Part shown: positions 53,669 through 62,763 of the stretch, one piece after another
Layout of the letters: each line of letters starts with the position of its first letter
Numbering within the stretch: the stretch's first letter is position 1
Assembly (NCBI GenBank): GCA_963703015.1
Contig: OY969779.1
Span: 186,001 to 250,000 of the forward strand
Reading direction: 5' to 3'
Length of the DNA stretch: 64,000 nucleotides
Source of the DNA: Methanobacterium_B sp963703015
Lineage (GTDB): Archaea > Methanobacteriota > Methanobacteria > Methanobacteriales > Methanobacteriaceae
Made by a program: the position numbers and the translations under genes
The notes under the pieces: generated by a model
Databases searched by the model: none
What the model saw: only the letters and a program-made list of their open reading frames with translations
What the model was told of the DNA's origin: nothing

Positions 53669-54283
53669 TTGAAATGTGATAAATGTGGTAGGGAGAATAA
53701 TGAAACCGCAGTATACTGTAAATCATGCGGTGCAGCATTAAAGGATAAAGAAAATTTAATTGTTCGTATAAATGCTAGGCTAAATTTCTTAGCAGTAACC
53801 TTGGGTTTAATTGTTTTTATAATTGTAATGTTCATTACAAGCTTTTTGTTCATTGGTTTAGTTACTTCTAAAGCTGTTCCGGCTGTAGTTTATATATTGT
53901 TGGTCTTGGTTATCTCGGTTTTTATTGGGTCAATCATTCCAGGGGTTTGGGGTTCTAAAACTGTTGATGACGGCTACATAAATGGCAGTTTTTTAAGTTT
54001 GGTTGTTCTGGTAATGGCCGGTATAATTGCTGCATTCATATTTTTAGCATTCATGGGAGTGGCTTCAATATTGGCCAGTGCATTTGGACCAGCAAGTAGT
54101 TTGCTTGGATCAGGAACATCGGGAGCAGTATCATCACTAAATTCAACAAGCTCTGCCTCAGGTACAGATGTTTTGAATCTGATTTTAAACCTTGTGGAAC
54201 TCATTGTTTCATTGGTGCTTATCCTAGTTTCAGGAGCCATCGGCGGTGCACTTGGTGTTTTAATTAAAGACCAGTTTAACTAA
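53669..54283 (+). CDS. Zinc-ribbon membrane protein with DUF5518-like domain
   Basis: A 204-residue protein starting at TTG with GGGGGGT eight bases before. The N-terminus is a zinc ribbon (KCDKCGRENNETAVYCKSCG). Four membrane segments follow at about 40-65, 70-92, 107-133 and 170-195. A Ser/Thr/Gly loop (about 140-165) separates the last two. The membrane part resembles the DUF5518-like protein at 50020. It is probably a membrane protein with a cytosolic zinc ribbon; role unknown. The next zinc-ribbon gene starts 28 bases later and is likely in the same operon. Confidence 0.78.
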   Translation: MKCDKCGRENNETAVYCKSCGAALKDKENLIVRINARLNFLAVTLGLIVFIIVMFITSFLFIGLVTSKAVPAVVYILLVLVISVFIGSIIPGVWGSKTVDDGYINGSFLSLVVLVMAGIIAAFIFLAFMGVASILASAFGPASSLLGSGTSGAVSSLNSTSSASGTDVLNLILNLVELIVSLVLILVSGAIGGALGVLIKDQFN

Positions 54284-54310
54284 AAATTCGTAGGATGTTG
54301 GTGGAAAAAA

Positions 54311-54850
54311 ATGGTTAAGTGTCAAAGATGCGGACAAGAAAACGATGGAGATGCAGATTTCTGTGAAAGCTGTGGAGCAAACCTCAACCCATTAAAAAAT
54401 GGTGGTTCTAGACAACCTTCTCACGATGGGGGTATGAAACAATCCACCAAAATATTGATAGCAGTATGTATTTTACTGGTTGCAGTGTTGGGAGTGAGTG
54501 CGGCTGCTTTATCACAGCTGAACAAGCAACCCATAGCAAACAATACCAACACATCCAATATCACAGTTAATAGCAGTGCTAATCAGAACCAATCTACCCA
54601 AACTAGTACCAAAGAAATATCAAAAACTATAACCCCTGATCAAGCAGCCAGTATCGCTTTGAAATACGGAAAGAAATTTGAACCTAGGGGCCAATGGAGT
54701 ATAGGTAGTGTTGATTTTATTCCAGCATCTAACTACCAAAATACTGCAAATTACATGGTGGAACTTTCTAATAACGGGCCTGTAACGTCTGGAGTTGCCA
54801 GAGCAATGGATGTACGTATAAATGCACAAACTGGCACCATTATGCAGTGA
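54311..54850 (+). CDS. Zinc-ribbon, single-span protein with PepSY-like outer domain
   Basis: A 179-residue protein in three parts: a zinc ribbon (KCQRCGQENDGDADFCESCG), a membrane segment at about 46-66 (ILIAVCILLVAVLGVSAAAL), and an Asn/Thr-rich linker leading to an outer domain (TPDQAASIALKYGKKFEP, then VDFIPAS and VRINAQTGTIM). The outer part resembles PepSY domains, which can inhibit proteases. The zinc ribbon should be cytosolic and the PepSY-like part outside. GGTGG lies before the ATG. It is the third zinc-ribbon gene of this stretch. Confidence 0.77.
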   Translation: MVKCQRCGQENDGDADFCESCGANLNPLKNGGSRQPSHDGGMKQSTKILIAVCILLVAVLGVSAAALSQLNKQPIANNTNTSNITVNSSANQNQSTQTSTKEISKTITPDQAASIALKYGKKFEPRGQWSIGSVDFIPASNYQNTANYMVELSNNGPVTSGVARAMDVRINAQTGTIMQ

Positions 54851-54913
54851 TTTTTGAGAATTTCTCACGTAGGGAATAAATCTACAATTAATAATTATTA
54901 GGAGACAAAAAAA

Positions 54914-55271
54914 ATGGTTTTTTTTGTGATAAATGTGGAAATGAAAATCCAAATGGTGCCAAATATTGTCAGGAATGTGGAAAAATGAAATGAATATAAA
55001 TTTTAAGACAAAACCTACTAATAACGTAGTTAATGAAGATCAAAAATCTCCATTAGCTGCAACAGGGGTGAATCTTTTAATAGCTGGAGCAGGATTTGTA
55101 TACATTCATGAATATGCCAAAGCTGTTCTATCGTTTATAATAGTGTTTATTTCTGGAATGATCAGTGCATTATTAGGTTTATCGGTTTTATTTGGCATTT
55201 TGGCTTTAATTTTTGTTATGGCCTGGTCGTATGATGAAACAAAAAAATATAATCTAAATTTAGATCGATAA
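54914..55271 (+). pseudogene. Zinc-ribbon/TM2-like membrane protein, twice frameshifted
   Basis: An ATG with AGGAGA before it opens a frame that leaves the family at once. A zinc ribbon (CDKCGNENPNGAKYCQECGK) is coded in a second frame and a TM2-like membrane domain (SPLAATGVNLLIAGAGFVYI, then FIIVFISGMISALLGLSVL) in the third. One lost T in the eight-T run at 54918-54925 explains the first break; the second lies near 54980. The intact form would be a protein of about 118 residues like its zinc-ribbon neighbours. The membrane part alone could be translated from TTG at 54966, but without a ribosome binding site. Confidence 0.75.
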
Positions 55272-55421
55272 TAATATGGGAAAAATTGAGAATAGTAAGG
55301 GAAATCTATTTTAATTTTCTAAACTTTTTTTTCTACAAAAATCCTCAGAAGTTCATATCCATTCCAATTATATATTTTATTATTAATTTAGCTATAAAGA
55401 AAAAAGTGGAGTTAATCTTAA

Positions 55422-55532
55422 ATGAAACTACTATCATGGAATGTAAATGGTTCGGGCTCGTCAAAATAGCGGTTATTTACATCAGGTTTTTATGAAGATC
55501 AGGATATAATATGCATCCAGGAAGTATTCTAG
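55422..55532 (+). pseudogene. Fragment of an exonuclease III-type gene
   Basis: The translation MKLLSWNVNGSGSSK, a stop, then GFYEDQDIICIQEVF, matches the N-terminal motifs of exonuclease III/AP endonucleases (KLLSWNVNGIRA and DIICLQE). The rest of the 250-residue gene is missing. Only this short, stop-interrupted start remains. Between it and 55660 nothing else is recognisable. Confidence 0.7.
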
Positions 55533-55660
55533 CGTAATTGATATGCCCAACCAATATTAAAAAGGAATCTTGTTAATATTCCAATTGTGAAAATCAAATT
55601 GTCTTTTAGACCTGTTTTAATATGCGGAATCACTCCTGCCTAGATCATCATCAAAAAAAT

Positions 55661-56574
55661 TTAAGAATTTATTTCATAAGATTGTTTAATAAGAGTCATT
55701 ACATAATTCAAATCCTCTTCAAGTGTTAAAGTAATTTCGTAGTCCCCATTTCCATGATGGCCCTTGTTTGAAACATCTCTTGCTAAATTTTTTGGATCTT
55801 TTAACATTCCTTTCTTTAAATTTAACCATAATTTGATCGTATTTTTCATGAATTCAACATCAACAAAAGTTTTGTTAGATTTAAATGCAATGTAAACTTT
55901 TAAAGGTTTAATTTCAACATTATCTCCTAAATCAAAAATTCTTTTCTTAATTTCTTCATACAATTCTTTTATTTCCTCAGAAGGAAGTTTCAAATGATCA
56001 TCTTCTGTATATTTTTTTACAACAGATCCAACTTCTTTAACCACATCACTTTTAGAACTAACAGTATTAATAGATTCACTTGTATCAGGAGATTTTAATT
56101 GATTGAAAAGTATTGTATTGTTAGTATATTTACTTATTTCCCATAATTCAATAGGTAAATCTTTAAATTCAATTGCTTGCTGCTGATATTTGGTAAATTG
56201 CGGAGCAATAAATATAACTCTCGATTGTGACCAATCTACATCATTTTTCTTCAAAAAATTTTCTTTTCTTTCATTATATTCTAAAATAAAATCAGCTTTG
56301 TTATTTAAAAGCAAAGCAAGATATGCATACCCCTGATCAATAACGCTAAAATTTTTATCCCTTTTAATTCAATAATAACAAATGAATTAGTTTCTTCATC
56401 GTAAGCTAGAGAATCAATTCTCAAATTATTAAGCTGAAATTCAGATTTTACAAAATCCAAACCAAAAATAATGTCCATGTTATGCTCAGTAACATTTTGA
56501 ATATCTCTTTCTAATCTAAAATCAAGACGATGAACCTTTTTTAACTCTTCTCCATCTATTGAAAAAAGCACCAT
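55661..56574 (-). pseudogene. PD-(D/E)XK-DUF5655 protein, one frameshift
   Basis: Two frames make up one gene of about 305 residues. The first (56574-56305) has the nuclease-type core: Asp54 in LRIDSLAYD and Glu69-Leu-Lys71 in FVIIELK. Directly after Lys71 the frame slips; the family line continues in the second frame (DKNFSVIDQGYAYLALLLNN) down to 55661. It ends with a DUF5655 domain (VSNKGHHGNGDYEITLTLEE, then LNYVMTLIKQSYE). One lost base in the A/G run near 56360 accounts for the break. The gene is otherwise well kept, so the mutation is recent, or the sequence has an error there. Confidence 0.8.
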
Positions 56575-56795
56575 AAATAATACACCCCTTTCCTTGCTTA
56601 TATTACTACATTAATATTCTATTTCACTTAATAAATTAATTGTCTATCAATTTTATTTGTATAATGTTTTCTTAAACTTAAGAAATATTTAAAATGGAAA
56701 TTAAAAAAAATCGATTATTTTTTTTTAAGGGGAACACTCATTTAAAGAGTATAAAAATCAAACTAATTTTATGAAAACTCTTAAAAAAATTTGGA

Positions 56796-58535
56796 CTATT
56801 CTTTAATTTCATCTAAAACTGCATAGAATCCATCTGTATCAGCGTACAATGGTTTGAAACCGTGTTCACGAGATTTTTCCATGGTTTTTTGTAGGAAATC
56901 TCTTCCCCATGCTGTTATGGCTTCTGAACATTCTATACTGTACCATCTAAATGTGCTGTGGTTGTAAAGTCCGTATATGGTGTTGGTGAGCCTTTTAAAT
57001 GCTTCTTGTCTGAAGTTTAATATTTGGAGTTCCCGGGGGTCTGCGGTTTGTGCCATGATTTTTTTGACCTTTCTCCTGTTTTCAAGGAGTTCCACAACCA
57101 CCGATGGAATGAATCCCTGTGGATTTTTTTTAAATTTGTACCCGAATTCTGGTGTTACATGGGAGTTTGGATTTTCTGTGAGTGTGTCTGGTGAGATGTT
57201 TTTTGCCACGATTATGCTAGGGTACAGGCTTCTAAAGTCGAAGTAGTGGATGTTTTTTTGAAGGCCCTGTACTGGTTCTTCTACGTAGCCTCCAACCACA
57301 TCCCTTAGGTAGTTTCCAAACTTGTTTGGGGCTATTTTTCCGGAGTGATGGGCCTTTCTTATGAGGTACCATTCTACCTGTTTTCCACTTCCCATTCGTG
57401 AAACATCAAATAGTGGTTGGCCCACTATCCTGGTGAGTTCTATGCTCAGGGGCAGCATCTTTTCACCAATCTTGGTGACTGCCTCAATATCTGCCAGGGC
57501 ATATTTGAATAGGGTTTCCAATCGTTTACCTCCCTCGTGGAAGCTTGTGTAAACTTCGTGGTCTGGAATATCATCTTTGTCTGCTCCGAAAAGTTCCTTG
57601 TACACCCTTTTAATGGTGTAGTGTTCCAAGGGCATGTGTCTTCGCAGGTTTGAGTAGAGGTCTATGTGCACCCTTCCCCTTATGGTTGCAGCATTTCTTC
57701 GGCCGTTGTTTCGGATCTTAAGTTTGGATCCATCCACTCCAAGTTTGAGTGGTACTTTGAGCTTTTCTGCCCGGCCTGTTAGGTATGGGAAGTCATACCT
57801 GTCTGAGTTGTACCCTAAAATGATATCTGGGTCTTCAGTATGAACTGTTTCTATAAATCTCTGGATGAGTTCTTCCTCTGTGGAGACTGTTTCCACAAAT
57901 TTTTGGGATGATTCTCTGGTGGTGATGATCCTTTGAAGGCCATGGTTACTTGAGAAGTTTATCATTATGATGGGATCTTTCTCAATGTTAGGTGTTCCAT
58001 GGGCTGTGGCTGCTTCGATGTTGAAGCTGAGTAGTTTGAGTTTCTCTGGATACAATCCCATACCCATGGGTTCTTCCTGTATCTCGAAGATGCACCTTCC
58101 ATTGTCCAGGGTTTTTATGGTTTTACCTCGAACTTCCACCATGTTCATGGGGTGAAGATCGTTGTCTATGAGGTATCTTCTGTAAAATGGTATGTCGTAT
58201 TCCCGTATTTCATCCACAGATTTGAGGTTTTTTAGTTCCTTTTTTAATTTGTGGGTGTCGTGGGGATGTTTTAGTGTGAGTTTTAGAAAGTCCCTGGTTT
58301 TTCCGTTGTCCTCTTTTGTTATTGTTTCGATATTTGAAAGGTTTAGTGTGCTTAGTTCCTTTTTACAGAGAGTTATGTTGTCTGTGTGGATGTATATGTA
58401 TGGTTTGAATGTTTTGTGGTGTGCTGTTATTGTTTTGTTGTTTTCACCAATCTGTCTGCCAAATAGTCTTATGACTGCTGCACCCTTCTGTGTGATGTAA
58501 TCAATGTCTAAGAGCACGAATTTTTTAGTCTCCAT
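56796..58535 (-). CDS. polB1: DNA polymerase family B, large subunit of the split PolB
   Basis: A replicative-type DNA polymerase of 579 residues that stops soon after motif C. The N-terminal and exonuclease domains show Exo I as FNIEA (171-175; Asn172 where DIE is usual), Exo II NSDRYD (243-248) and Exo III YALAD (345-349). Motif A is DFRSLYPSI (433-441), motif B RLTNTIYGLY, and motif C YADTDG (564-569). In Methanothermobacter the family B polymerase is split at this place, the C-terminal palm/thumb part being a separate gene far away; the same is expected here and it is not in the window. The Exo I change could weaken proofreading. The gene is divergent from 58675. Confidence 0.93.
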   Translation of the reverse strand: METKKFVLLDIDYITQKGAAVIRLFGRQIGENNKTITAHHKTFKPYIYIHTDNITLCKKELSTLNLSNIETITKEDNGKTRDFLKLTLKHPHDTHKLKKELKNLKSVDEIREYDIPFYRRYLIDNDLHPMNMVEVRGKTIKTLDNGRCIFEIQEEPMGMGLYPEKLKLLSFNIEAATAHGTPNIEKDPIIMINFSSNHGLQRIITTRESSQKFVETVSTEEELIQRFIETVHTEDPDIILGYNSDRYDFPYLTGRAEKLKVPLKLGVDGSKLKIRNNGRRNAATIRGRVHIDLYSNLRRHMPLEHYTIKRVYKELFGADKDDIPDHEVYTSFHEGGKRLETLFKYALADIEAVTKIGEKMLPLSIELTRIVGQPLFDVSRMGSGKQVEWYLIRKAHHSGKIAPNKFGNYLRDVVGGYVEEPVQGLQKNIHYFDFRSLYPSIIVAKNISPDTLTENPNSHVTPEFGYKFKKNPQGFIPSVVVELLENRRKVKKIMAQTADPRELQILNFRQEAFKRLTNTIYGLYNHSTFRWYSIECSEAITAWGRDFLQKTMEKSREHGFKPLYADTDGFYAVLDEIKE

Positions 58536-58674
58536 ATGGGATTTACTTTATTGTGCATTGGTAATATACCTTTTCAAGGTTGTATTACTTCTCATATGCT
58601 CTCTACCTCAATTTCCATGACCTTTGAATACTATACTGTACTTTTATCCAAAGATTAGGGAAGGTGAATTTACA

Positions 58675-59052
58675 ATGAGAGTGAGTAAGGGAGTGACCAG
58701 GGGAAAGATAGCTGAGCTTAACAATCCTGAAATTTTCAGGGAGCGTGAAGAGGTTGTTGTGTTTAAACGGGATGAGTTCAATCGTATTTACAGGTCCATG
58801 ATGGAGCAGATCAATCATGTTAACCAGATCCATCTCTACCTCGATGAATCTGAAACCTGGAAGTTGATGGGTTACTGGCCTAAAATTATGGAGCGGGTTT
58901 ACATCATTGACAGGAACATGGATGCCTTGTTGAAGAATGAACCCCTACAGTGTTACCTTGATGCATTCCTAGAGAGTTCGGTTGGAAGTTTTAGTGGGGA
59001 AGTTGCAGCATCTAAAGGGAAGGTTTCAGCAAAGGACATGCTTCCAATATAG
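58675..59052 (+). CDS. Conserved hypothetical protein
   Basis: A 125-residue soluble protein (RVSKGVTRGKIAELNNPEIF, then KLMGYWPKIMERVYIIDRN) without a family I recognise. The ATG at 58675 is chosen because GGTGA lies six bases upstream; the longer frame from 58624 has none. It is divergent from polB1 across about 140 bases and is followed 32 bases later by another hypothetical gene. It may be an order-specific companion of the polymerase locus, but nothing in the sequence shows a role. Confidence 0.65.
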   Translation: MRVSKGVTRGKIAELNNPEIFREREEVVVFKRDEFNRIYRSMMEQINHVNQIHLYLDESETWKLMGYWPKIMERVYIIDRNMDALLKNEPLQCYLDAFLESSVGSFSGEVAASKGKVSAKDMLPI

Positions 59053-59084
59053 AACCTCCATATTTTTAGTGGGATGTTAATTTT

Positions 59085-59576
59085 ATGCGTTACAGTTACG
59101 GTATACTCGACCAGAAACAAATACTACTCTACCAACCACAACTATTCCTAAGAAACAACGATGTTCTAATATTCCCAACTAGGGAGTTTCATAAATGGCA
59201 CGGAGATATAAAGGAGTACTTGGATGGACTCTACCAGATCCAGCTCAGATCAGGAACCGTTAAAAAACCATTATCCCTTGATATGAACGATTTTAACCTG
59301 GCAAATGCGGTATTAAACAACATCACAGACGAAGTTAAGGATATTTTCGATGAAGACAACATCCTAAACCTGTCCCATCACTACGTGTCCACCATGGATG
59401 AGAAGTACAAGAAGATGGTTGGAAACAACTACACCACCGATATGAAACGGTGCGACACCAAGATATTGTTAAAACCCAGGATCACCCTGGAACTTAAAGA
59501 AAAGCATATGATGGAAATTGTGGACCAGGTAAGCAGTGATGTTGTAAAAATCAAGAAAAATAAAGAAATTATTTGA
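59085..59576 (+). CDS. Conserved hypothetical protein
   Basis: A 163-residue soluble protein (ILLYQPQLFLRNNDVLIFPT, then WHGDIKEYLDGLYQIQLRS). No family is recognised. It is mixed in charge, with a lysine-rich end. It follows the gene at 58675 in the same direction and is probably co-transcribed with it. The low-AT codon use of this pair resembles polB1 rather than the defence island, which suggests core genes. Confidence 0.65.
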   Translation: MRYSYGILDQKQILLYQPQLFLRNNDVLIFPTREFHKWHGDIKEYLDGLYQIQLRSGTVKKPLSLDMNDFNLANAVLNNITDEVKDIFDEDNILNLSHHYVSTMDEKYKKMVGNNYTTDMKRCDTKILLKPRITLELKEKHMMEIVDQVSSDVVKIKKNKEII

Positions 59577-59605
59577 GTAAATTCTAGTTTAAATATAGAC
59601 ACTTT

Positions 59606-60016
59606 CTACAGGACAAAAAACGCAGTTGCAGCAAAACAGTGATGAGTATTGTTTGTGTAGTTTGCAACCAGTATGTAGGTTCCATTGTTGTTGATGGTGA
59701 AGGTTTGGAGTTTGGTTACACCTTTCCACTCATCAGTTTGTGTGTACTGTGAACATACATAATTTAAATGAACATCATATATTGTGGTGTTAATCCACTG
59801 AAATCCCTGGGGATTCCAAAAACCTATATTTCGGCTTAATTTAAGTTTTATATTTATTGGATCACCTCTCATGACACCAAACATGTTGAGATAATGATCT
59901 TCGCTGTGGGGACCAGTTATTCTGAATTCATTAAAATCTTCAGCAAACACTGGAAGAACCAATAATGAGAATACACACAAGGATATCGACGCAAATATTG
60001 CTAATTTTGTATACAT
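59606..60016 (-). CDS. Secreted protein of the local Ig-like family
   Basis: A 136-residue protein with a signal peptide (IFASISLCVFSLLVLPVFA). The mature part ends in TINNNGTYILVANYTNN and HHCFAATAFFVL, which matches the C-terminal part of the repeats in the protein at 60781 (LTENGTYNLVVKYDGK and HCNATAKIFV). It is therefore a single-domain, more distant member of that family. GGTGTG precedes the ATG. It is probably exported to the cell surface; function unknown. Confidence 0.72.
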   Translation of the reverse strand: MYTKLAIFASISLCVFSLLVLPVFAEDFNEFRITGPHSEDHYLNMFGVMRGDPINIKLKLSRNIGFWNPQGFQWINTTIYDVHLNYVCSQYTQTDEWKGVTKLQTFTINNNGTYILVANYTNNTHHCFAATAFFVL

Positions 60017-60402
60017 GATTTACACACCTTTGTTTTTAAAACTTTAATAGTATGATATTATTATATATTTAAATGAAAGTATTAATAAATCTTTTTGTTC
60101 AAGATAAATTTCTTGATACAATTTTCTTGAGGATAGGGAGAGTACTTCCATTGAGCACCAGTTTAAAAAGGGGAAGCAATTACAATTATATATTTGAGAA
60201 TGAATTTTTTACAACAAAACAAAATTCTATAATTCATGAACAATTTTTCAGATTCGTAAATTCCACTATTTTTAGTTTGAATCTATATATAAATATTCAT
60301 AAAATAATACAAAATTTTATATGTATAAAGTTTTAAAGTAAAAATTTAAGAGTTATTATTACTTTAGGAATGTTTTGATAAAAAATTTTGGAAAGTGTTC
60401 TA
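60017..60402. other. Non-coding gap
   Basis: About 385 AT-rich bases. The only long frame (60073-60336) has a poor composition, no ribosome binding site and no similarity, so no gene is called. The region should hold the promoters of the two divergent secreted-protein genes. Confidence 0.4.
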
Positions 60403-60705
60403 ATGTTAAAGAAGTTAGTATTATTATTAGTTTTAGTGATGGTAATTGCCCTAAATTCACAAACAATAGCTGCAGCGGATTACCACAAAACTTACCATTT
60501 ATATGATCGATTTATTATAGATACCGCTGCTCCCTTCCTCTGCGAGAATTCTGATTTTTGTATATTCAATTACAGAACTGAACATGTAACATACGACCAT
60601 GATCACTACCTTAACTACTTCGTAGCAAGGGACTGTGGTGAAGCAGTGGTGGTAGATCCAGGAGTACCAGGGAATGATTACTACTACATAACCGTCGTTG
60701 AATAA
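60403..60705 (+). CDS. Small secreted protein
   Basis: A 100-residue protein. The signal peptide (KKLVLLLVLVMVIALNSQTI) is cleaved near AAA-DYH. The mature part is rich in Tyr, Asp and His, with three cysteines (FLCENSDFCIFNYR, then ARDCGEA). The ATG at 60403 is preferred to TTG at 60388 because GGAAAGTG lies just before it. No family is recognised. It is surrounded by other secreted-protein genes on the opposite strand. Confidence 0.6.
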   Translation: MLKKLVLLLVLVMVIALNSQTIAAADYHKTYHLYDRFIIDTAAPFLCENSDFCIFNYRTEHVTYDHDHYLNYFVARDCGEAVVVDPGVPGNDYYYITVVE

Positions 60706-60780
60706 AATATAAATTTTTTTTGAAAATTTCTTGAAAATAAAAGAAATGATTCTATGGTTAAGTTATCAGAGTATTAATTT

Positions 60781-62004
60781 TTAAACGACAAAAATTTTAG
60801 TAGCAGATCTGCAATGGTTCATTTTACCATCATATTTTACAACTAAATTGTAGCAGCCCTTCTCAGTTAATTTGAAATCATCTGGATTTGAGTCATATGT
60901 GAAGTAATTGGTCATGGCACTATCATTCCACACAAGGTCACCGTTGGTTCCATCAAGATTGGATTTGTAGACAAAAAAATCCAGATAGTACCAGGGTATG
61001 GGGCGCCATGCGGGTTCATTATACCAATCCATACTCATACCATCTTCATACAAGTACAGCCTTGCCTGTAGCTTTATTGGACTTCCAGCTTGTACAGTTA
61101 TATCTTCTAATGGACTGCCATCTTTCCCTGCTATCTTGGTATCACCCAGCAGGGCATATTTTCTGGGCCCAACAAAAATCTTGGCAGTTGCGTTACATTT
61201 TCTTGCAATGTCTCCCTCATATTTAACAACCAGGTTGTAGGTACCGTTGTAAGTATCAGCTTCAGTTAATGAAAACTTGTCGGGATTGGCATTGAACGTG
61301 GCCAAATTGGTCATGGCTGTATCATTCCACACAAGGTCGCCACTGGTTCCGTCGGGATTGGTTTTGTAGATATAAAAATGCAAATAGAGGCCAATTTTAT
61401 CGACCCAACATTTTTTAATTGAAGTGTTTTCGTTACATATATGATCATAAACAGAAATTCTTGCCTGCACTTGTGTTAAATCCCCATCACGCACATGTAT
61501 ATCCTTTAAAGGTTCCCTATCAGACCCTGTTATTCTGGTATCCCACAGTTTGAAATTATTTTGGGGTTCTACAAAAATTTTAGCAGTTGCATTACAGTGG
61601 CTGAGTTTTCCATCGTATTTTACAACCAGGTTGTAGGTACCGTTCTCAGTTAATTTGAACTCATCAGGATTGGCATTCGCAGTGAAAAAATTGGTCATGG
61701 AAGTATCATTCCACACAAGATCACCATTGGTTCCATCTTGATTGGCCCTGTAGACATAAAAATCTAAATAACGACATGTTTGGGGTATCCAGGTAAAAGT
61801 TTCGGTAGTGAAATGCAGGAAGTACCAGTACAGCCTAGCCTGTAATTCTATGGGTCTTCCAGCACTGACTGTTATATCTTTCAATGATTTACCATCAGCA
61901 CCTGTTATTTTGGTTGGATTACTTGAATCAGATGTTCCAAAGAGAGGTTGAAGCGAAACTACCATTACAAACACAAATATAAAGGATAATAATTTCAAAT
62001 TCAT
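60781..62004 (-). CDS. Secreted protein with three Ig-like repeats
   Basis: A 407-residue protein with a signal peptide and three repeats of about 125 residues. Each repeat has DG-x-x-L-x-D-I near the start (GADGKSLKDITVSAGRPIEL), a middle DLVWNDT(S/A)MTN, and an end of the form GTYNLVVKYDGK with CNATAKIFV. Two cysteines per repeat could form disulfides. The ATG at 62004 is chosen because GGGAG lies eight bases upstream. A single-repeat paralogue lies 54 bases upstream at 62059 and a divergent one at 59606. These are probably surface proteins; no activity is known. Confidence 0.78.
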   Translation of the reverse strand: MNLKLLSFIFVFVMVVSLQPLFGTSDSSNPTKITGADGKSLKDITVSAGRPIELQARLYWYFLHFTTETFTWIPQTCRYLDFYVYRANQDGTNGDLVWNDTSMTNFFTANANPDEFKLTENGTYNLVVKYDGKLSHCNATAKIFVEPQNNFKLWDTRITGSDREPLKDIHVRDGDLTQVQARISVYDHICNENTSIKKCWVDKIGLYLHFYIYKTNPDGTSGDLVWNDTAMTNLATFNANPDKFSLTEADTYNGTYNLVVKYEGDIARKCNATAKIFVGPRKYALLGDTKIAGKDGSPLEDITVQAGSPIKLQARLYLYEDGMSMDWYNEPAWRPIPWYYLDFFVYKSNLDGTNGDLVWNDSAMTNYFTYDSNPDDFKLTEKGCYNLVVKYDGKMNHCRSATKIFVV

Positions 62005-62058
62005 TTGATTAACTCCCATTTAAACCCATTTACATTAAAAAAAAGAGTAAAAAAAATA

Positions 62059-62487
62059 TTAAACCACGTTGATTTTAGCGGTTGCATTACAATTTTTTAG
62101 TTTTCCCTCGTAGTTCACAAACAATTTGTAGCTGCCCTTTTTATTTAGTGTGAACTCATCTGGATTTGCATTGGCTGTGAAGAAATTGGTAATTGCAGTG
62201 TCACTCCAAACTAAGTCACCTTTTTCATTGTACACATAGAAATCCAGGTAACGACATATTTGGGGGATCCATACAGGCTTTGATGAATCAACGGCGTACC
62301 AGTACCAGTACAGCTTAGCCTGTAATTCTATTGGTTTTCCTGCATCAACAGTTATATCAGCCAATGGTTGACCATCTTTACTTGCTATTTTGGTGTCTTC
62401 AAGCTGGGGATTTGAAGCAAATATTGGTTGGGCCACAGAAAATGCAAACATAACCATCAGGAGTAATGGTAATATCTTTGTTTTCAT
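62059..62487 (-). CDS. Secreted protein with one Ig-like repeat
   Basis: A 142-residue protein with a signal peptide (ILPLLLMVMFAFSVAQPIFA) and one copy of the repeat found three times in the next gene. The stretches TKIASKDGQPLADITVDAGK, DLVWSDTAITNFFTANANPD and CNATAKINVV are nearly identical to its first repeat. GGGAGGT precedes the ATG. The pair shows growth of a surface-protein family by domain duplication. Confidence 0.77.
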   Translation of the reverse strand: MKTKILPLLLMVMFAFSVAQPIFASNPQLEDTKIASKDGQPLADITVDAGKPIELQAKLYWYWYAVDSSKPVWIPQICRYLDFYVYNEKGDLVWSDTAITNFFTANANPDEFTLNKKGSYKLFVNYEGKLKNCNATAKINVV

Positions 62488-62763
62488 ATTTATTTAACCT
62501 CCCAGTTAAACTTATTACTTTATAATTTAAAAGTTATAGTATATAAAATGATATACATATATGTTTAAATTTTAATACAAAATACTACATAATCTAAAAA
62601 ATTTGCTAAATAGTTGACATATTTTGTAAAAATAATAAAAGAGGTGAAAAAATAAAAAAAACCATTATTACAAATTTAGAAGTTTATATTAAATAGTTAA
62701 ACTTTTCACTTAAAACTCAAGGTATATTGGAGTTTAAATTCAAAAAAAAATAAAGTTTAAAAA

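Noticed and set aside
60073..60336. An 87-codon frame in the gap between secreted-protein genes
   Set aside because: No ribosome binding site, a low-complexity F/I/N-rich translation and no family match; likely chance in AT-rich DNA.
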